From: Anaeromyxobacter paludicola
GTDB lineage: Bacteria; Myxococcota; Myxococcia; Myxococcales; Anaeromyxobacteraceae
Assembly (NCBI RefSeq): GCF_023169965.1
Contig: NZ_AP025592.1
Location: forward strand, 2,728,001-2,792,000
Reading direction: 5' to 3'
DNA: 64,000 nucleotides
The notes under the pieces were generated by a model, which was not told the origin of the DNA, did no database searches, and worked only from the letters and a program-made list of their open reading frames with translations. Positions 1 to 7,531 of this stretch are shown here, in pieces. The translations under genes and the position numbers were made by a program. The first letter of the stretch is position 1. Each line of letters begins with the position of its first letter.

Positions 1-551
1 CGCTCGTCGGGATGGTCGGCCGGCTCGCCGAGCAGAAGGGGCTCGACCTGGTGGCCGCGGCGCTCCCCGACCTCCTGCGCCAGGACGTGCAGGTCGCGGT
101 GCTCGGGAGCGGGCGGCACGACTACGAGGAGCTCTTCCGGCGGGTGGCGCGCGAGCAGCCCGACCGGCTCGCCGCCCACGTCGGCTTCGACGAGGGGCTG
201 GCGCACCGGATCGAGGCCGGCGCCGACGTGTTCCTCATGCCGAGCCGGTTCGAGCCCTGCGGCCTCAACCAGATGTACAGCCTGCGGTACGGCACCGTGC
301 CGGTGGTCCGGGCGGTGGGCGGGCTCGAGGACACGGTCGAGGACTACGACGGGTTCCGCAGCGGCACCGGCTTCAAGTTCCGGGAGTACCAGCCGCGGGC
401 GCTCCTCACCGCCGTGCGCCGGGCCCTCGACCTCTACCGCGATCGGCGCGCCTGGGCGGGGCTCCAGGCGCGGGGCATGGCCCAGGACTTCAGCTGGGAC
501 CGGAGCGCGCAGACGTACGAGCGGCTGTTCGAGTCGCTCGCCGCGCGCTGA
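1..551 (+). CDS. glgA: Glycogen (starch) synthase, C-terminal part (5' truncated by window)
   Basis: Only the last ~182 codons are in the window; the frame is open from base 3 with no need for the internal ATG at 12. The product transfers glucose from ADP-glucose to growing glycogen (GT5 family). The fragment is the C-terminal Rossmann half: a GRLAEQKGLDLV segment typical of the family start of this domain, then RFEPCGLNQMYSLRYG, the nucleotide-sugar site with the conserved Glu, then the VGGLEDTV and GTGFKF segments that follow it in GlgA. It ends normally with TGA after a short helix. The neighbours downstream are unrelated. The family call is firm; whether the missing N-terminus is normal cannot be seen. 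Confidence 0.93.
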   Translation, partial: LVGMVGRLAEQKGLDLVAAALPDLLRQDVQVAVLGSGRHDYEELFRRVAREQPDRLAAHVGFDEGLAHRIEAGADVFLMPSRFEPCGLNQMYSLRYGTVPVVRAVGGLEDTVEDYDGFRSGTGFKFREYQPRALLTAVRRALDLYRDRRAWAGLQARGMAQDFSWDRSAQTYERLFESLAAR

Positions 552-645
552 CCGGGCCGCCGGCGGCGGGCGCGCCCGCGCGGCCATTAGCCCCTCTTCG
601 CGGCCCCCCATTGGCCCCGGGCGCGCGCGTGGCCATGTTCCCCCC

Positions 646-936
646 GTGCCCAAGAGAACCCGCCCCTTCGACGACGACGAGACCGCGCTCGGCGAGGAGC
701 CGACCGCCCAGCCTTCCCAGCGCCCGCGCTACGACGACGACGCCGAGGACCGGGTGGTGCCCACGGCCAACGTGGGCGGCGCCGCGCCCACCGAGCTCGG
801 CGGCGACTCGGGCGGCGACCTCCCCGGCTCCATCGACGACCTCTCGAGCCTCTCCGAGCCCGAGCCCCCCGAGCCGCCCGAGGTGGACGCGCTGCACGTG
901 AGCCGCTCGGTCGAGAGCGACCGGCGCCGAGGCTAG
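646..936 (+). CDS. Small acidic protein of unknown function
   Basis: 96-residue ORF with a GTG start, opening with a short basic stretch (MPKRTRP) and then strongly acidic, rich in Asp, Glu, Pro and Ser (DDDETALGEEP, YDDDAEDR, EPEPPEPPE). No signal peptide, membrane segment or fold motif is visible; it looks disordered. It sits 23 bases before rpe on the same strand, so the two may be co-transcribed. The competing frames here encode only Pro/Arg-rich shadow peptides, and this is the frame with the acidic, structured codon use expected of a real gene. Function unknown. Confidence 0.55.
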   Translation: MPKRTRPFDDDETALGEEPTAQPSQRPRYDDDAEDRVVPTANVGGAAPTELGGDSGGDLPGSIDDLSSLSEPEPPEPPEVDALHVSRSVESDRRRG

Positions 937-959
937 CCCGCGGGTGGTATCCTCGCCGG

Positions 960-1643
960 ATGGCGCTCCCCATCCGCATCGCTCCCTCCATCCTGTCCGC
1001 CGACTTCGGCCGCCTGGCCGAGGAGGTGCGGGCCGTCGAGGCGGCCGGCGCCGACGTGGTCCACGTGGACGTGATGGACGGCCGCTTCGTCCCGAACATC
1101 ACCATCGGCCCGCTCGTGGTCGAGGCGGTCCGCAAGGTGACGAAGCTCCCCATCGACTGCCACCTCATGATCGTGGAGCCGGAGCGGTACGTCGCCGACT
1201 TCGCCCGGGCCGGCGCCGACCTCGTGAGCGTCCACGCCGAGGTCTCGCCCCACCTCCACCGCACCCTGCAGGCCATCCGCGACGCCGGGGCCAGGCCGGC
1301 GGTGGCGCTCAACCCCTCCACGCCCCTCGACTGCCTCGACTACGTGCTCGGGGACTGCGAGATGGTGCTCCTCATGACGGTCAACCCGGGGTTCGGGGGG
1401 CAGAAGTACATCGCCGCCTGCACCGAGAAGGTGCGCCGCCTGCGGGCCCTGGCCGACGCGCGCGGCCAGGCGCTCGAGATCGAGGTGGACGGCGGCGTGA
1501 AGCCCGACACCATCGCCGAGGTGGCGGCCGCCGGGGCCAACGTGTTCGTGGCCGGGTCGGCGGTGTTCGGGGCGAAGGACTACCGGCAGGTCATCGCGGC
1601 GCTGCGGGGGAACGCGGAAGCGGCGCGCGGGCGGGTCGTCTAG
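960..1643 (+). CDS. rpe: Ribulose-phosphate 3-epimerase
   Basis: Interconverts D-ribulose 5-phosphate and D-xylulose 5-phosphate in the pentose phosphate pathway; cytosolic TIM barrel. The 227-residue length is normal. Family landmarks appear in order: PSILSADFGRL at the N-terminus, HVDVMDGRFVPNI with the metal-binding His and catalytic Asp, DCHLMI with a second metal His, MTVNPGFGGQKYI, the phosphate loop with its conserved PGFGGQ, and EVDGGVKPD with the second catalytic Asp, followed by VAGSAVFG. The ATG start follows a weak purine-rich region. The stop codon lies in the first unit of a 29-base tandem repeat (1618-1675). Confidence 0.96.
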   Translation: MALPIRIAPSILSADFGRLAEEVRAVEAAGADVVHVDVMDGRFVPNITIGPLVVEAVRKVTKLPIDCHLMIVEPERYVADFARAGADLVSVHAEVSPHLHRTLQAIRDAGARPAVALNPSTPLDCLDYVLGDCEMVLLMTVNPGFGGQKYIAACTEKVRRLRALADARGQALEIEVDGGVKPDTIAEVAAAGANVFVAGSAVFGAKDYRQVIAALRGNAEAARGRVV

Positions 1644-1675
1644 CGCAAGCGGCGCGGGCGCAGATCGTCTAGCGC
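1618..1675. repeat. 29-base tandem duplication supplying two convergent stop codons
   Basis: Two adjacent 29-base units (1618-1646 and 1647-1675) match at 25 positions. Both start with aagcggcgcg and end with tcgtctagcgc. Because CTAG reads TAG on both strands, unit 1 provides the stop of rpe (plus strand, 1641-1643) and unit 2 the stop of the RlpA-like gene (minus strand, 1669-1671). Confidence 0.7.
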
Positions 1676-2040
1676 GCCGCCTCCACCTTCACCCGCGCCA
1701 CCCCGCGCTCCAGGATCCCGAGCGCGCGGGCGGCGGCGAGGGAGAGGTCCACCACCCGCCCCTTCACCCACGGCCCGCGGTCGTTCACGGTCGCCTCCAC
1801 GCTGCGACCGGTCTCGAGGTCGGTGACGCGGACGCGGCTGCCGATCGGGAAGGTCCGGCTGGCGCAGGTGAGCGCGGCCGGGTCGTAGCGCTCGCCGCTG
1901 GCGGTCCGCTTGCCGTGGAAGTCGCGGCCGTAGAAGCTCGCCAGCCCCACGTCCACCGGGGCCTCGCGCTCGGGGCGGGCGTGCGCGCAGGCCGAGAGGG
2001 CCGCGGCGAGGAGGACGGCCGGGGCGAGCCGGCCCCTCAG
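1669..2040 (-). CDS. RlpA-like double-psi beta-barrel lipoprotein
   Basis: The mature part is a complete RlpA/double-psi beta-barrel domain: ASFYGRDFHGKRTASGERYD, then LTCASRTFPIGSRVRVTD, then VEATVNDRGPW and the RVVDLSLAAARALGI segment. RlpA proteins bind or cleave peptidoglycan (some are lytic transglycosylases acting on denuded strands). There is no SPOR domain, so this is the minimal form. The first ATG/GTG/TTG in frame (GTG at 1956) would leave no export signal. Reading from CTG at 2040 gives a classical lipoprotein leader, with LAPAVLLAAALSAC placing the lipobox Cys at residue 18. That CTG overlaps the TGA of the upstream glycosylase gene as CTGA, like the GTGA/ATGA couplings seen elsewhere here. 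The start is therefore an inference. Confidence 0.82.
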   Translation of the reverse strand: MRGRLAPAVLLAAALSACAHARPEREAPVDVGLASFYGRDFHGKRTASGERYDPAALTCASRTFPIGSRVRVTDLETGRSVEATVNDRGPWVKGRVVDLSLAAARALGILERGVARVKVEAAR

Positions 2041-2693
2041 GCGGAGCTCCTCCGGCCGGCCTTGAAGGTCCGGCGCACCTCGGGGTGACGCGAGAGGAGC
2101 GCGAGGGCCTCCTCGAGCCGCGTCTTCCCCGGCTCCATCTTGAACCAGGTCGAGGCGCCGCTCGGGTGCGGCAGGCAGACCACGTCGCTCTCCACGCCGT
2201 GATAGTGGAGGCGCAGCCGCTTGCCGACCACCTCCTCGAGGGGCGGCTTCCGCCCGAGCACCTGCTCGATGGCGAGGCGGCCGACCGGGATCACCAGCGT
2301 GGGGCGCAGGATCTCGATCTCGCGCGCGATGAACCCGCGCGACGCCTCGATCTCCTCGGGGCTCGGCACCCGGTCGCCGCCGCCCTTGGCCTTGCCCGGG
2401 AAGCAGCGCACCACCGCGGCGATGTAGACCCTGCGGCGCACCTCCTCCTCGGCCGCGCCGGTGGCCCGCTCGAGCCAGCGGAAGAGCGTCTTGCCGGCGG
2501 TCCAGGCGAACGGGCGGCCCAGCTCGCCCTCGTGCGGCCCGGGCGCCTGGCCGATGAGGAAGATCCGGCTCGCCACCGGCGGCCCGTGCACCGCCGGCCC
2601 CATGAAGCCGGGCAGCGTGAGGGCCCGGATGTCCTCGTGCACGGCCTCGAGCGCGGCGACGACCTCGGCTTCGGAGGCTACTCGTCGCGCCAC
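2037..2693 (-). CDS. Uracil-DNA glycosylase-family protein
   Basis: 218 residues of the UDG superfamily, which removes uracil or related lesions from DNA. The first active-site motif is IGQAPGPHEGELGRPFAW (family 4/5-like GxAPG with a GRPF turn) and the second is LPHPSGASTW near residue 180, equivalent to the HPSxxS/N motif that contacts the DNA minor groove. A central RCFPGKAKGGGDRVPSP segment resembles the region after the beta strand in family 4 enzymes. The N-terminal Cys pair that ligates the iron-sulfur cluster in family 4 is absent and only two Cys remain, so it is not a standard family 4 enzyme. GTG start; it overlaps the upstream DUF429 gene by 16 bases, which implies co-transcription. 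Confidence 0.85.
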   Translation of the reverse strand: MARRVASEAEVVAALEAVHEDIRALTLPGFMGPAVHGPPVASRIFLIGQAPGPHEGELGRPFAWTAGKTLFRWLERATGAAEEEVRRRVYIAAVVRCFPGKAKGGGDRVPSPEEIEASRGFIAREIEILRPTLVIPVGRLAIEQVLGRKPPLEEVVGKRLRLHYHGVESDVVCLPHPSGASTWFKMEPGKTRLEEALALLSRHPEVRRTFKAGRRSSA

Positions 2694-3619
2694 GGTTCCT
2701 CGCGCACCGAGTAGATCCAGCCCTCGCTCCGCGGCACGTTGGCGGGCACGCCCTCGAAGCCGGCCGCCGCCGCCGCGCCCGCGCCGACCGCCGCGAGCAC
2801 GGCCCGCATCCCGTCGCCCCGCTCGTCCTCGACGATGCTCGCCGCCGTCTCCATGTCGAACTCGAGCTTGGAGGCGGTGCGCATGGTGCGCAGCAGCACC
2901 GCGCGCTGGTTGGAGCGGCTCACGCCGTCGCGGGCGTCGTCGGCGAAGGCCTGCGAGCCGGTGAGCACGCGGGCCACGTGGAACGGGCAGACCTCGACCA
3001 CCGACGTCTGCCCCGCCACCGGCGGGTCCCAGGGCACGAAGTTCACGTCGTCGCCGAGCTTCGAGAGCGCCACCAGGCCGAAGAAGGTGTGGCGGTAGAG
3101 CTTCTGGCCGGCGGGCGAGTTGGGGGTGGCGCGGTAGCCGTCGGTGAGCCGGACGCGCTCCTTGCCGAGCTGGTCGCGGAAGACCTCGGCCGCCTCGCTG
3201 AAGTCCACGCCCTGCGGCAGGAAGCGCTCCTCGATGGCCTTGCCGAGCGCGGCCGGCCCGCGGATGGCCTGGCGCAGCAGGTTGAGCTGGCGCAGGTGCG
3301 TCTCGGAGAGGCTGAAGGGGAAGTCGAAGCCGACCACCAGCTTCCCCTCGGCCCAGCGGGCGGCCTCGGCGAGGAACTCGGGGAGCCGCTGCAGCACGTC
3401 GCGCCGGCCGGGCGCGTCGGTGAACGGGCGCCAGACCTGTGACAGCTTGGCCTTGGTGGCGCCCAGGTCCACCTTGGCGACCATGATCTGGTTGCCGGCG
3501 CCCTGCGCGCCGCTCCAGCCGACGCCGAGCAGCACGCCCTTCTTCGGCAGCGCCACGCGGGGCGGCGACGCCCGGCCGAACCCCCCTGAGCTGCTGCCGC
3601 CTCCGTTCGAAGAGACCAT
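2678..3619 (-). CDS. DUF429-like predicted RNase H-fold protein
   Basis: 313 residues. After a Gly/Ser-rich N-terminus the domain starts with GVLLGVGWSGAQGAGNQIMVA and has a second core motif VGFDFPFSLS near residue 95, the paired acidic strand motifs of the DUF429 family, a predicted RNase H-like nuclease fold of unknown substrate. Further family-like elements are EVCPFHVARVLTG and EDERGDGMRAVLAAVGA, and the C-terminal GWIYSVREEPWRDE. No membrane segment. Encoded upstream of, and overlapping, the UDG-family gene, so a nucleic-acid-related role is plausible but unproven. Start is ATG. Confidence 0.72.
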   Translation of the reverse strand: MVSSNGGGSSSGGFGRASPPRVALPKKGVLLGVGWSGAQGAGNQIMVAKVDLGATKAKLSQVWRPFTDAPGRRDVLQRLPEFLAEAARWAEGKLVVGFDFPFSLSETHLRQLNLLRQAIRGPAALGKAIEERFLPQGVDFSEAAEVFRDQLGKERVRLTDGYRATPNSPAGQKLYRHTFFGLVALSKLGDDVNFVPWDPPVAGQTSVVEVCPFHVARVLTGSQAFADDARDGVSRSNQRAVLLRTMRTASKLEFDMETAASIVEDERGDGMRAVLAAVGAGAAAAAGFEGVPANVPRSEGWIYSVREEPWRDE

Positions 3620-3649
3620 GAGCCGGTTATCGCTCCGTCACATCGGGTG

Positions 3650-4423
3650 TCAATCGACCTTTGCGCCACGCCCCGACAGGCTCGCGCCGGGGCGAGGGCC
3701 CGCCGCCCGGCGGACGAGGCGCCGGCGCAGGGCGTCGAGGCCGCGGAGCGCGAAGAGGGTCCCGAACGCGGCGGCGAACAGGAGGGGCTCGGTGTGGTCC
3801 TTCTTCACCCGCCAGAGGAAGTGGACCACGCCCAGCACGCCCGCCGCGTAGGCGAGCCGGTGGAGCCGCTTCCAGCGCGCGTGGCCGAGCCGGCGCACCA
3901 TGGCGTCGCTCGAGGTGAGCGCGAGCGGCGCGAGCACGAGCAGGGTGACGAAGCCGACGCCGATGAAGGGGCGCCGGGCGAGGTCGGCGCCGATGATCTG
4001 CCAGTCGAAGAACTGGTCCACCGCGACGTAGGTGGTGAAGTGGAGGCAGGCGTACAGGAAGGCGAGCAGCCCGAGCGCGCGCCGGACGCGCACCGGCCAG
4101 GAGATCCCGAGGAACGCCCGGGCGGGCGTGGGCGCGAGCGAGAGCAAGAGGAAGGTGAGGGTCCAGAAGCCGAGCCGGTTGAGCACCTTCTCGATCGGGT
4201 TCGCGCCGAGCCCCGGCGCGAGCAGGCCGTCGTAGGCCACCTTGGCGATGGGGAGGAGCCCCAGCGCCCAGGCGAGCGGGACGAGCCAGCGCCGCCCGCC
4301 CGCCCGGCGGGCGCGGGACGGCGGCGGCGCGGCCCCGGCGGCGCGCGGGGGCGCGGGGGCGGTGGGCGCGGGGGTGGCGGAGGTCGCAGCCTCCGCCGCC
4401 GGCGTCGGGGTGGAGGCCGCCAT
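3650..4423 (-). CDS. msrQ: MsrQ, haem-binding membrane subunit of the periplasmic methionine sulfoxide reductase
   Basis: 257 residues with about six membrane helices of the ferric-reductase-like fold. It passes electrons from the respiratory chain or cytosolic flavin to MsrP. Visible landmarks: WALGLLPIAKVAYDG, LNRLGFWTLTFLLLSLAPTP, a helix with LYACLHFTTYVAVD (haem-ligand His) and WKRLHRLAYAAGVLGVVHFLWRVKKD, which carries the second and third ligand His residues and is diagnostic of MsrQ. The first ~40 residues are an Ala/Pro/Thr-rich extension. The ATG overlaps the msrP stop as ATGA, so the two are translationally coupled. A longer reading of this frame upstream to 5464 is a shadow of msrP. 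Confidence 0.94.
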   Translation of the reverse strand: MAASTPTPAAEAATSATPAPTAPAPPRAAGAAPPPSRARRAGGRRWLVPLAWALGLLPIAKVAYDGLLAPGLGANPIEKVLNRLGFWTLTFLLLSLAPTPARAFLGISWPVRVRRALGLLAFLYACLHFTTYVAVDQFFDWQIIGADLARRPFIGVGFVTLLVLAPLALTSSDAMVRRLGHARWKRLHRLAYAAGVLGVVHFLWRVKKDHTEPLLFAAAFGTLFALRGLDALRRRLVRRAAGPRPGASLSGRGAKVD

Positions 4424-5373
4424 CAGTAGAGCTTCCTCGGGTCGAGCCCGGCGTAGAGCTGCGCCACCTGATCGCCGTAGCCGTTGAAGGGGAGCGTCTT
4501 GCGCCGGAAGAACTCGCCGATGCGCCGCTCGCGGGCCTGGCTCCAGCGCGGGTGGTCCACCGCCGGGTTCACGTTGGCGTAGAAGCCGTACTCGTCCGGC
4601 GCGGCCTCGTTCCAGGTGGTGCGCGGCTGCTCCTCCGTGAAGGTGATGCGGACGATCGACTTGGCGCCCTTGAAGCCGTACTTCCAGGGCACCACGAGCC
4701 GCACCGGCGCGCCGTTCTGGCCAGGGAGCACGCGGCCGTAGAGGCCGAGGGCGAGGAGCGGCAGCGGGTTCGTCGCCTCGTCGATGCGCAGCGCCTCCAC
4801 GTAGGGCCAGTCGAGCACGTGCCGCCGCTGGCCGGGGAGCTGCGCCGGATCCTCGAGCGTGGTGAACTTCACGAACTTCGCCTTCGAGGTGGGCTCCATC
4901 CGCTTCACGAAGTCGGCGAGCGGGATCCCGTCCCACGGGATCACCATCGACCAGGCCTCGACGCAGCGCATGCGGTAGATGCGCTCCTCCACCGGGAACA
5001 GCCGGGCGAGCGCGTCCACGTCGAGGGTCTGCGGCCGCTTCACCTCGCCGTCCACCTGCACCGTCCAGGGGCGCGGCCGGAGCGAGCCGGCGTTCCGGGC
5101 CGGGTCCTCCTTGCCGGTGCCGAGCTCGTAGAAGTTGTTGTAGCCGGTGACGTCCTTCCAGGGCGTCGGCTTCTCGCCGCCGGCGAGCTCGGCGCGCTTC
5201 GCCGGCGGCAGGGCGGCGCCGGTGGGCTCGGCCCCCGCCTCGGCGAGGGCGGCGCGCGGGAGGAGCGCCCCCACGGCGCCGGCGGCCCCGAGCGCGAGGA
5301 ACTCGCGGCGGCGCAGGTAGAGCCGCTCCGGGGTGACCTCCGATTCCCCGAGCTCGGGCCGGAAGGGAGCCAT
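4423..5373 (-). CDS. msrP: MsrP, molybdopterin-dependent periplasmic methionine sulfoxide reductase
   Basis: 316 residues. Reduces oxidised methionine in envelope proteins using a mono-pyranopterin molybdenum cofactor. A Tat signal is clear: [21 protein letters not shown], with cleavage after ALA. The sulfite-oxidase-fold domain contains [15 protein letters not shown], where Cys137 is the expected Mo ligand, followed by [12 protein letters not shown], and [27 protein letters not shown], which is close to the family consensus. It ends with the family's [19 protein letters not shown] tail. Coupled to msrQ by ATGA. No regulator of the MsrPQ type lies next to it. The call is firm. Confidence 0.96.
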   Translation of the reverse strand: MAPFRPELGESEVTPERLYLRRREFLALGAAGAVGALLPRAALAEAGAEPTGAALPPAKRAELAGGEKPTPWKDVTGYNNFYELGTGKEDPARNAGSLRPRPWTVQVDGEVKRPQTLDVDALARLFPVEERIYRMRCVEAWSMVIPWDGIPLADFVKRMEPTSKAKFVKFTTLEDPAQLPGQRRHVLDWPYVEALRIDEATNPLPLLALGLYGRVLPGQNGAPVRLVVPWKYGFKGAKSIVRITFTEEQPRTTWNEAAPDEYGFYANVNPAVDHPRWSQARERRIGEFFRRKTLPFNGYGDQVAQLYAGLDPRKLY

Positions 5374-5441
5374 GTGCTCCCCATAAGCGGGGCGCGGCGG
5401 CGGCGCCCCGAGATCTCGGCGGACGAGCGAGGGCCGCGGGC

Positions 5442-5493
5442 GCTCCTGGCCGCCCCTCCCCCACCCTCCCCGCCCGAGCGGGGAGGGAGTGCG
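5442..5493. repeat. GC-rich palindromic repeat, type A, intergenic copy
   Basis: Perfect 10-bp stem ccctccccgc (5464-5473) / gcggggaggg (5478-5487) with a four-base loop, preceded by ggccgcccctccc. The same unit recurs at 10191, 11756 (inverted), 29411 (inverted) and 59371. This copy lies between msrP and the TRAP binding-protein gene and could also act as a transcript-end hairpin, although no T-tract follows on either strand. Confidence 0.75.
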
Positions 5494-5500
5494 ACCGGTC

Positions 5501-6487
5501 CTACTTGTGAGAGGCCCGGTACTCGTCCCGGGCCCGCTTCACGTCGTCGAAGAAGGCGGCCGGGACCACCTTGCCCCGCACCACCGGCCAGGCCCGCTCG
5601 GCGGCGGCGCGCCACGGGGCCGGGTCGGCCTTCACCACGTTCAGCCCCTGCCGCTTCATCGCCGCCACCGCGTCCTCGTTCTGCTTGCGGACCTCGGCGT
5701 CCACCCGCTGCCCGAGCTCGCGCGCCGCGGCGATGAGCTTGGGGCGGAGCTCGGCCGGGACCTTGTTCCAGGCGTCCTTGCGGACGAGCGTGGCGCCGAT
5801 GAGGTAGCCCCAGTTCACGTCGATCATGTTCGGCGCCCGGTCGTGCAGGCGCGCCGCGAGCACGTACGACGGCACGTTGGCGATGCAGTTGATCATGCCG
5901 GTCTGCAGGGAGGGCATCATGTCGGTGGAGGAGAGCACCACCGGGCGGAAGCCGGCCGCCTTCCAGGCCTCCACGCTCGCGGGGTCCCCGTCCCAGGCGA
6001 AGATCTTGGCGTCGCCCATGGCCGCCGGCGTCTGGTAGGGCTTGGTGCAGAAGAACTTGATGAAGCCGATCTGGGCCCACTGCAGCGCCACGTAGCCCTT
6101 CTGCTCGAGGAGCTGGTCGAGCTTCGGCTCCACCTTCGGGAACACCGCCTGGAACTCGGCCTGGCTGTCGATCATGCCCGGCACCGAGAGCGCCTGCGGC
6201 TCCTTCACCACGTCGTGCATGCCGACGGCGCTGATGGAGGCGGCCTGCAGCTGGCCCACGCTCATCTTGCGGACCATGTCGCCCTCGGAGCCCTGCGTCC
6301 CGCCGGCGTAGATCCGGAGCTTCACCTTGCCGCCGGAGAGCTGGCTCCACCGGTCGGCGAGCTCCTTCAGGAGGTTGTGCCAGGTGGAGCCCTGCGGGGC
6401 GAGGGTGGCGAGCTTGATGACCACGTCCTCCGCCCGGGCGGTCTGGGCGAGGAGGGCGAGGCAGAGGGCGACGAGGAGCTTTCTCAC
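5501..6487 (-). CDS. TRAP transporter substrate-binding protein (DctP/TatP type)
   Basis: 328 residues. Captures an organic-acid-type ligand in the periplasm and delivers it to the DctQM permease. A Sec signal peptide ([19 protein letters not shown]) precedes [19 protein letters not shown], the standard DctP N-terminus. Later landmarks are [22 protein letters not shown] and [25 protein letters not shown]. The usual ligand carboxylate Arg is in the central domain, but the substrate cannot be read. The start is GTG at 6487, with GGAGAA seven bases upstream. The frame continues upstream only as a shadow of tatT. The gene follows tatT in the same direction after 68 bases; the permease is divergent. 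Confidence 0.92.
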   Translation of the reverse strand: MRKLLVALCLALLAQTARAEDVVIKLATLAPQGSTWHNLLKELADRWSQLSGGKVKLRIYAGGTQGSEGDMVRKMSVGQLQAASISAVGMHDVVKEPQALSVPGMIDSQAEFQAVFPKVEPKLDQLLEQKGYVALQWAQIGFIKFFCTKPYQTPAAMGDAKIFAWDGDPASVEAWKAAGFRPVVLSSTDMMPSLQTGMINCIANVPSYVLAARLHDRAPNMIDVNWGYLIGATLVRKDAWNKVPAELRPKLIAAARELGQRVDAEVRKQNEDAVAAMKRQGLNVVKADPAPWRAAAERAWPVVRGKVVPAAFFDDVKRARDEYRASHK

Positions 6488-6555
6488 GGGGTTCTCCGTG
6501 CGGCGAGAGGGTCGAATGATAAGGGGCAGGCGAGCGCCGCGCAGGCGCGGCCGGA

Positions 6556-7458
6556 TCAGGGGAAGAGGTCGTCCTCGTGGGCGAGCAGGAGCTTCGCCCG
6601 CCTCTGGGCGATGAGGTTGGCGAGCCGGTACTGCGGCGCGTCCTCGGCGTCGTACGCCGTCACCCGGCGCAGGAGCGACTCGAACTCCGGCTTGTCCTGG
6701 GCCTGGACGCTCACCCCCTCGGCGTAGGAGACGAGGCCGCCGAGCCGCTTGCCCTGGCACAGCTCCAGGGCCCGGTCGAGGTGGGCGCGCGCCGCCTTCG
6801 GGTCCCCGCGCGCCGCGGAGAAGGCCACGAAGAACTCGTGGATGGCGCCGTGGTCCCAGGTCTCGTCGAGCGCCAGCGCGCGCTCGGCCAGCGCCTGCGG
6901 CACCGGCAGCTCCGCCACGAGGTCCATGTGCTCCTTGCCGTTGGCGATGGCGAGCGCCCAGCTCGCGGCCGTCCAGTAGAGGAGCGGGACGTCCTCCTTC
7001 TCGGCGTCCTTCAGCGCGGCCGGCAGGTCCTTCACCGCCTGGAGCTTCGCCGCCATCCCCTCGTGCCGCGCGTCGAGCCCGCGCAGGCCGTAGTCGCGGG
7101 CCCGCAGGAAGAGCTTGCGGGCGCGCTCGCGGCCGGCGCGCGCGTCGCCGGAGCGCCCCTCGAGCTCCGCCTGGTCGGCGTCGGCGGCCACGAAGGCGTA
7201 GGCGTACTGGGTGAACCCGCTCGTCAGCGAGGTGAGGAGCCCCACGTGCCGCGGCTGCTCCTCGAGCACGCTCTCCATGGTCTTGAGGCCGAACGGCACC
7301 GCGTCCTTCACGAGCTGCGGGTCGTCGTCGGCCGCGAAGGCCTTGGAGTTGGGGCCGCCGGCGGAGAGCGCGTTGGCGAGCACCTTCGAGGCGGCGGTGG
7401 AGCAGGCGGCGAGCGAGAGGAGCCACGCGAAGGCGGCACACAGGGCGATGCGCTTCAC
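6556..7458 (-). CDS. TRAP-associated TatT lipoprotein (TPR-type helical repeat protein)
   Basis: 300 residues with a lipoprotein signal: MKRIALCAAFAWLLSLAAC, lipobox Cys19. The mature chain is all-helical with repeats matching the TatT family first defined in Treponema (Tp0956), a trimeric TPR-like protein that partners the TRAP binding protein. Typical elements are PFGLKTMESVLEEQP, LYWTAASWALAIA, ALDETWDHGAIHEFF, and RRAKLLLAHEDDLF at the end. It lies upstream of the DctP-type gene and divergent to the fused permease, matching the TatT-TatP-TRAP arrangement. A second TatT-like gene lies at 58607 without a transporter. Confidence 0.9.
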   Translation of the reverse strand: MKRIALCAAFAWLLSLAACSTAASKVLANALSAGGPNSKAFAADDDPQLVKDAVPFGLKTMESVLEEQPRHVGLLTSLTSGFTQYAYAFVAADADQAELEGRSGDARAGRERARKLFLRARDYGLRGLDARHEGMAAKLQAVKDLPAALKDAEKEDVPLLYWTAASWALAIANGKEHMDLVAELPVPQALAERALALDETWDHGAIHEFFVAFSAARGDPKAARAHLDRALELCQGKRLGGLVSYAEGVSVQAQDKPEFESLLRRVTAYDAEDAPQYRLANLIAQRRAKLLLAHEDDLFP

Positions 7459-7504
7459 GATCTCCTCACCTCTTCTCGCGTCCGGTTCGTGCTAGTCATA
7501 GGTT

Positions 7505-7519
7505 CCCCTCGTCGAGGGG
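7505..7519. promoter_or_regulatory. Perfect inverted repeat between divergent TRAP genes
   Basis: cccctcg-t-cgagggg: seven-base arms around one central base, in the 73-base gap between the divergently transcribed tatT (start 7458) and dctQM (start 7532). The position suits an operator that controls both directions, but no cognate regulator gene is nearby. Confidence 0.35.
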
Positions 7520-7531
7520 TCAATTTCGTTC

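Noticed and set aside
3650-5464. 604-codon reading ending in MsrQ
   Set aside because: The portion upstream of 4423 is a shadow of msrP; the ATGA overlap fixes the msrQ start.
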